Positions 59,701 through 64,000 of a stretch of 64,000 nt of DNA are shown piece by piece (the first letter of the stretch is position 1; each line of letters begins with the position of its first letter). This stretch comes from Silene conica. Lineage: Eukaryota > Streptophyta > Magnoliopsida > Caryophyllales > Caryophyllaceae. A program made the position numbers and the translations under genes. The stretch is from assembly GCA_029255685.2 (NCBI GenBank), contig CM055315.2, positions 50,249,358-50,313,357 on the forward strand. Reading direction: 5' to 3'. The notes beneath the pieces were generated by a model that made no database searches, was not told where the DNA came from, and saw only the letters and a list, made by a program, of their open reading frames with translations.

Positions 59701-59990
59701 TTCTCCTCATTTACAGCATTTGAGGTGCCTTCCATGTCATTGTCTTTCTCTCCATGCCATATCCATACATGATAATCAGGTTTAAACCCCTTCACTAGCA
59801 AATGTTCCCGCATAGTTACAGAGTTTACCTTTACCCGGTTCTTACATACGCTACACGGACAAATGAGTAGCTTCTCATCCCCATGTAATTTTTGATGTGC
59901 AATAGCATGCGTGATAAAATCATTAACCCGTTCTATAAAATGGGAATCTCGTTTTCCATACATCCAACTCCTATCCATAGCCATCACCAT
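56711..59990 (-). pseudogene. CACTA transposase TNP2 (En/Spm type), frameshift and stop
   Basis: The N-terminus reads MDRSWMYGKR with CPCSVCKN (transposase-associated zinc-binding domain). The catalytic domain (Transposase_21 type) has LGLCTDGINPFGTLSTQHSSWP, then FDAATGSHFQMRAMLYCTINDFPAYGNLSGY. A frame change near 58400 (around gatggggtgt) moves the reading to RSIFWDLPYWEHLSVRHCIDVMHVEKNVFD and the DUF4218-type region (FPISFFDIMVHLIIHLVREIKLCG). A TAA at 57130-57128 precedes PYYGVIEDIWELDYHDF...LFRCKWVD, the DUF4216-type C-terminus ending near 56711. The protein would bind the element ends and cut them. With both lesions it is broken, though one error in the G run could mimic the first. Confidence 0.88.
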
Positions 59991-60240
59991 ACACCGCTAA
60001 AAATAGAATAATAGCTGTTATTAGACTAATGAGAAATAAAAGAGAGATTGAATGCACTAATGATTTGTATTAATTCCTTAACTCCAACTCATTCACATAA
60101 TCACATTAATCCATCTATATTCACAATCACAAATACAAAACATGGAGACAACAAAAAAGAGCAACCAAACGAAGATGATTAATGCAGGATTAGCAATAAT
60201 AGCACCATTACCATCTATACTACTCATACCATTACATGGA
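59991..60240. other. region upstream of TNP2
   Basis: AT-rich, no gene. Probably intron or 5' UTR of the transposase gene, since exon-like sequence with a splice-donor-like site (atgtaagttt, minus) occurs near 62590. Confidence 0.35.
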
Positions 60241-62420
60241 CAAGTCTCGTAGAAGCAGGTGCGCGATTCACCCTCTCAAGTCCATAAGAGTAAGGAAGAA
60301 TTTTTAATAGATAGCGAAGACTCATAGGATTCTTATTGTAGTGCTTTGTACGAGGGGTCCTAGGGAAAGAACTCGGAGTTCTGGCTTCCTTCTCCTTCTA
60401 TAACTATAAGGGGGGAAGGTTTCTACTTAGTAGTTATCTTTTTTTTTGGTGAAAGGTAAGTAGTATATATCAAAACCGAAGGCAAATTACAAGGATATAA
60501 AAGAAAAATACAAACTACGCTAAAACAGTCCTTCTGTTGATCTGCTCGGATGCTTTCGCTGCCACTCCAAGCTTGCTCATTTCCAAACACTTATACCAAT
60601 ACAACATCACTCTCACCCAGCAATAGCGTCAGTCCCAGCAACCCCAGTACAGAATCTGCACCCTGCCGTTACTGCTCTGTCTCATCCACAACATCAACTT
60701 GCTGTTGTACGCAATATCCTACTCTATTGCGATACAGCAGCTACTTTTGCGCAGACTTCCAGACTTCCAGTAACTCATTCCCGCTGATGAGCAGGGCTGA
60801 ATACCTACATCCCAGACACCTGCGCTCCATCATGCCTGACCACGCATCCCCAGTCCCATCTCTGCCAAACACCAATTCCTGAGCATATAGTTCAACTGCC
60901 CACACCTACACCACACTGCCACAATTCCAGTATCAGTCTAATGGCCCTTCTACAGCCACCAGAGCAACTACTAACTACTCTAAACTGATGCTGCACAGAC
61001 CAAAAACTAACCCCTGCAACAGATCCTGAACCCAAAAGCACAGCCCCAAGACAGACCTTCACCCTGCATCAGAACTGCACCAGACCAGAAAACTGCTGCA
61101 CTAACAAACTACTATTCTGCCATTTTGCAGTCCTAGCCACAGACCCGCAAAATCTGCAGCAGACCCCTTCAGTCCTGCACTAGACCCAAGTCAGCAACAG
61201 TCCCATACACGTTAAGAATGACAACAGTACTGAGCGCTCAGAACTGCTCAGGGTAACATCTGTCCAATCCTGTCCTTGTCAGAATTCCTCTACTTCTAAA
61301 TCAATTGAGGAAGTTTACTCCCATCAACTCGAATTGAGATTCTATTCTTATTTAGTAAACTCCCAAGGCTCCCAAGTCTAGGGAGTGGATGAAATCCTGC
61401 TCATAGGGGGTTAGAAAAAGCATTTGGATTTCAATGAAAGAAAAAGAAGAGGTCTCTTACGAGTTGCATAAGGAAGGCAGACTCATTAGTTTAGTAAGAA
61501 AAGGCTTTTGCAGGTCCTCCCTTTTTTGTTATCGAATCATGTAACCGGTAGACTTCAACTTAGGTTAAGTTTTATGAATTTACCGAGTATTCCGTCAAGA
61601 TGCCTTGGTACGAGATTAATGCGCGGGCAGGATTAGGACTTTTGGCTGAGAACACAGACAGGTATCTAAGGGAGCTTTCGCCTACTTATATGATGACAAA
61701 TGAAAGACTAGACCAATACAAGAAAAAGCAGGAGTAGAACTGAATGGGGAATTTCTTCTTATTCTGGCTATTCCCTTGAGCATATAAGTAGAACTGAATG
61801 GGGAATTTCCGTCAAGATGCCTTGGGAGTTTCTAATCTAAAGCCATAGAATTTTCATGAGCTAGTGATCTATTCTACTTATACCGTAGAGTGTCACCCAC
61901 CAAGCCTTTCGAGCTCTAGTTGTGGTATACTCTCCAGAATTCTAGGTTATCATGTCTGTCTACTTACCCTGCTTAACTAGTCTTGGATAAAGAGAATTTC
62001 TTATATAGACAAGGAAAGACAATAGGCCAGAGTAGCAGCTATCCTACGTAGGGCTTAATCTTCTAGTTCATAACAAAAATTAGAGTCCTTTTATTATAGA
62101 GAGGAGATTCTATCAATATAGATTCCGACTATCTGCTGCTGGATCAGTTTAGTCTGTAAAAGGAAGTAAAGGCAGATGGTTCATATACTTTTGAAAGATT
62201 ACATAAACGGGTGCTCGACAACGAATCTCGCCAACGGCTATACTACAAGAGTTCATCTTTTAGGGGCTTGCTTCAGGATTATGCTCTATATACGCTATAG
62301 GCCTGAAACCGGGCTCTGCTCCTTAGCTTCGAAACTGCTCTCGCTTGTTAACACTTTACTCGTTCAATACATTCCACCCTCTCCTTAGGAATGGGGCAAA
62401 GAAAATCTGAAGTCTTACAT
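60241..62420. other. organelle-like (possibly mitochondrial) insert in the CACTA, itself carrying a LINE-like piece
   Basis: Base composition and wording change sharply from the AT-rich CACTA sequence. No gene recognised. Short exact repeats recur in new contexts: agtagaactgaatggggaatttc at about 61734 and 61792, and ttccgtcaagatgccttgg at about 61591 and 61807, a shuffled pattern common in plant mitochondrial intergenic DNA. The style is why I suspect a nuclear mitochondrial insertion; I cannot prove it without a search. Confidence 0.35.
60441..60560 (-). mobile_element. LINE-like 3' end with poly-A tail
   Basis: On the minus strand it reads ttgtaatttgccttcggttt ... acttacctttcacc followed by about nine A, a very common 3' end of plant L1-type LINEs. 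How far its body extends (perhaps to about 61260, a C/A-rich stretch) is unclear. No RT motif is visible and no target duplication was found, so it is probably 5'-truncated. Confidence 0.45.
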
Positions 62421-62742
62421 TACATATATATATACTACTACATCTTAAAGAACTTAGTAGGAGGGATTCGGACAAGGTAAGGCTAGCTAGACCTAAAAAT
62501 ACTTACTCTACAGCACATGAATTACCAGTAACAACAACAATTTAGTCACTAAAACGAGAAATTAAAGCTAAAATAAGTGAATAAAACTTACATTAATCGG
62601 CGAAAAAGCAAGGCTTTGAGCGACACTCTTGCAACTGATTAATTGAAGAAGGTATATGTGAAGTTGAAATTGAAGTTGAAGAAGCACGAACTGATGAAGA
62701 TGATGAAGATGGACGAACGGACGAACGGAGGAATTGAACAGA
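62421..62742 (-). other. probable 5' exon or UTR of the CACTA transposase gene
   Basis: On the minus strand, a low-complexity TTCATC/TTCAAC-rich stretch ends in gattaatgtaagtttt, a good splice donor context. No homologous protein recognised. The TRIM dimer interrupts the sequence just upstream. Confidence 0.35.
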
Positions 62743-63551
62743 TGTAACACTCCAAGAGTAAGATATGAGTTTGTGTGGAGATTTGTCCCACATCGGTAGA
62801 TTGAGAGGCTTGTGATATGTTTATAATAGCTCCCACCCACCACTTAGTAACAAGGCCTTGTGCTTTTGGGCTTAAGTGAGGACAAATAATGAGCCCAAAG
62901 GCTTACCTCCCATCTTATTGGGGTGTGTTACGACCGTGGTGGGTCGGGTTGTTACAAATGGTATCAGAGCGACCCTGCGACCGTGTGGTGAGCCACCACG
63001 GTCGTAACACACCCCAATAAGATGGGAGGTAAGCCTTTGGGCTCATTATTTGTCCTCACTTAAGCCCAAAAGCACAAGGCCTTGTTACTAAGTGGTGGGT
63101 GGGAGCTATTATAAACATATCACAAGCCTCTCAATCTACCGATGTGGGACAAATCTCCACACAAACTCATATCTTACTCTTGGAGTGTTACAAACTCCCC
63201 CACTTAAAGAACACAACGTCCTCGTTGTGCCTCAAACTTGACCACCGCCAGGGCCAGAATCCTCCCCCGCTAGGTGTGTGACCCGGGTACTCCCGACCAC
63301 AGGCTCACCACACGGTCGCAGGGTCGCTCTGATACCATTTGACAACCCGACCCACCACGGTCGTAACACACCCCAATAAGATGGGAGGTAAGCCTTTGGG
63401 CTCATTATTTGTCCTCACTTAAGCCCAAAAGCACAAGGCCTTGTTACTAAGTGGTGGGTGGGAGCTATTATAAACATATCACAAGCCTCTCAATCTACCG
63501 ATGTGGGACAAATCTCCACACAAACTCATATCTTACTCTTGGAGTGTTACA
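62743..63551. mobile_element. TRIM retrotransposon, head-to-head composite
   Basis: Left: plus-strand LTR 62743-62956 (214 bp, tgtaacactcc...gttgttaca), PBS tggtatcagagc at 62959-62970 and a short internal stub to about 62992. Right: a full minus-strand TRIM with LTR 63340-63551 (212 bp), PBS next to 63339, about 147 bp internal, a purine tract (aagtgggggagtt on minus) and a second LTR 62993-63192 missing its last 14 bases. No coding. TRIMs of this size depend on other elements' enzymes. Clean TSDs are not seen, although acggagg occurs on both sides (about 62725 and 63552). Confidence 0.85.
62785..62828 (+). promoter_or_regulatory. snRNA-type promoter in the TRIM LTR: USE and TATA with 24-bp spacing
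   Basis: gtcccacatcg (62785-62795) matches the plant snRNA upstream sequence element RTCCCACATCG. Exactly 24 bases later comes tttataata (62820). In plant snRNA genes about 33-34 bp between these boxes gives Pol II transcription and about 23-24 bp gives Pol III, as in U6. The same arrangement is present in the two minus-strand LTR copies. Whether it drives transcription is not shown. Confidence 0.55.
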
Positions 63552-63649
63552 ACGGAGGTATGGTTTCTTTTGAATATGGAAGAGAATATATAGTGTATTA
63601 TTCGAATTCCTTAACATTTGCCCTATTATTAACTCGTTTTTTTTTAATT

Positions 63650-63941
63650 TATAGTTAATACGTCGGTTTTAATCTGAAACCGAAGCAAATACTCAGAGGT
63701 AAATACGTCAGTTGTTAAATTGAACTGAAGCAAAAAACAATTTTCAGCCAAATGCATCAGTTATAAGAACAACTGACGCAAATATACTCACTCAAAAACG
63801 TCAGTTCCTTTTTAAGAACTGATGCAAATACCTTGTCTATAGTGTAAAATTGAACTCCTGCCCAAACTAAGTACTATTTGTATCAGTTATACTAGAACCG
63901 ACGTAATTCCCTTGACGCAATAGGGGATTTTTGTACTAGTG
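63650..63941 (-). repeat. CACTA right end: subterminal repeats and TIR
   Basis: Repeated aactgatgcaaat / acgtcagtt motifs in both orientations ending in the TIR at 63927-63941. The last 250 bp resemble 42242-42714 in motif content but not base for base. Confidence 0.85.
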
Positions 63942-64000
63942 AACATTCTAGAATTTTCAAAATTTGAATTTTGAAATTTCCGAAATTTTTATGACTCTTT
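63942..64000 (+). other. right flank of the CACTA: continuation of the second copia leader
   Basis: AT-rich, begins aac (TSD candidate). It contains ccgaaatttttatgactcttt, close to a phrase at about 42921-42948 in the inverted flank segment. Confidence 0.4.

Larger units (their letters stand above)
42242..63941 (-). mobile_element. CACTA (En/Spm) DNA transposon, with inverted left end and several nested insertions
   Basis: The right terminus ...atttttgtactagtg at 63941 and the terminus ...tgtttttgtactagtg at 42714 are the same TIR (cactagtacaaaaa outward). Both terminal regions are packed with motifs such as gaactgatgcaaat and accgacgcaa. Genes on the minus strand: TNP2 transposase and a second multi-exon gene. 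The 42714 terminus points the wrong way, and 42715-43195 behind it is flank-like; inverting 42242-43195 restores a normal left end and gives a 3-bp TSD, aac, matching 63942-63944. Without copia D, the TRIMs, the organelle-like insert and the flank, the element is roughly 9-10 kb, usual for autonomous plant CACTAs. Confidence 0.8.

Noticed and set aside
60550..60882. 110-codon frame rich in Ser, Pro and Cys
   Set aside because: Low-complexity translation of a C/A-rich stretch; no domain.
60241..62420. tRNA or rRNA genes in the organelle-like stretch
   Set aside because: I looked for cloverleaf-like and rRNA-like words and found none that I could support.

Overview
This is repeat-dense plant nuclear DNA, most likely from a eudicot. 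It is almost entirely transposable elements nested inside one another. I see no convincing single-copy host gene. The plant assignment rests on full Ty1/copia and Ty3/gypsy plant lineages (Tork/Angela-like copia, chromovirus and Athila gypsy), initiator-Met-tRNA-type primer-binding sites, an En/Spm (CACTA) element with plant-type introns, and a TRIM. Species cannot be fixed from the sequence.

Layout. 1-1824: 3' end of copia 'family 1' copy A (+), inserted in an Athila-type element whose 3' internal end and LTR fill 1825-6016. That LTR is split by a solo chromovirus LTR (2989-5266, TSD gtaat). 6017-6076: protease scrap of a minus-strand chromovirus ('G2'). 6077-17573: two truncated family 1 copies head to head, B (-) and C (+), forming an inverted repeat with arms of about 5 kb. 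17574-21080: gag, PBS and 5' LTR of G2 (-). 21081-21171 and 38807-40385: protease and gag of a second Athila (-), split by 'G3' (21172-38806, TSD tgtgg), a gypsy-like element with 3.0-kb LTRs and no coding capacity. G3's 3' LTR is itself split by 'G4' (29574-37783, TSD tttcg), a very young chromovirus that has lost gag and most of protease but keeps an open RT-RNaseH-integrase-chromodomain frame. 40386-40943: fragment of a family 1 LTR (-).

40944-64000: LTR, PBS and leader of another Tork-like copia (+). It is interrupted by a CACTA transposon (right end 63941, left end at 42714 but inverted together with its flank). The CACTA carries a broken TNP2 transposase gene and a multi-exon second gene ending in a Ulp1-like (C48) protease domain, both minus strand. 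Inside it lie copia copy D (45202-53754, TSD gccac, apparently intact 1336-codon gag-pol), an organelle-like stretch with a LINE-like poly-A tail (about 60240-62420), and an inverted TRIM dimer (62743-63551).

The most unusual signals: (i) the LTRs of G3 and G2 each contain an array of hairpins in which a shared core sits between arms that differ from unit to unit yet stay complementary, bracketed on both sides by a conserved block of about 40 bp; (ii) the TRIM LTR carries a plant snRNA upstream-sequence element exactly 24 bp from a TATA box, the spacing known for U6 (Pol III) promoters; (iii) the outer end of the CACTA element has been inverted with its flank; (iv) copies B and C form a potential long-hairpin RNA source.
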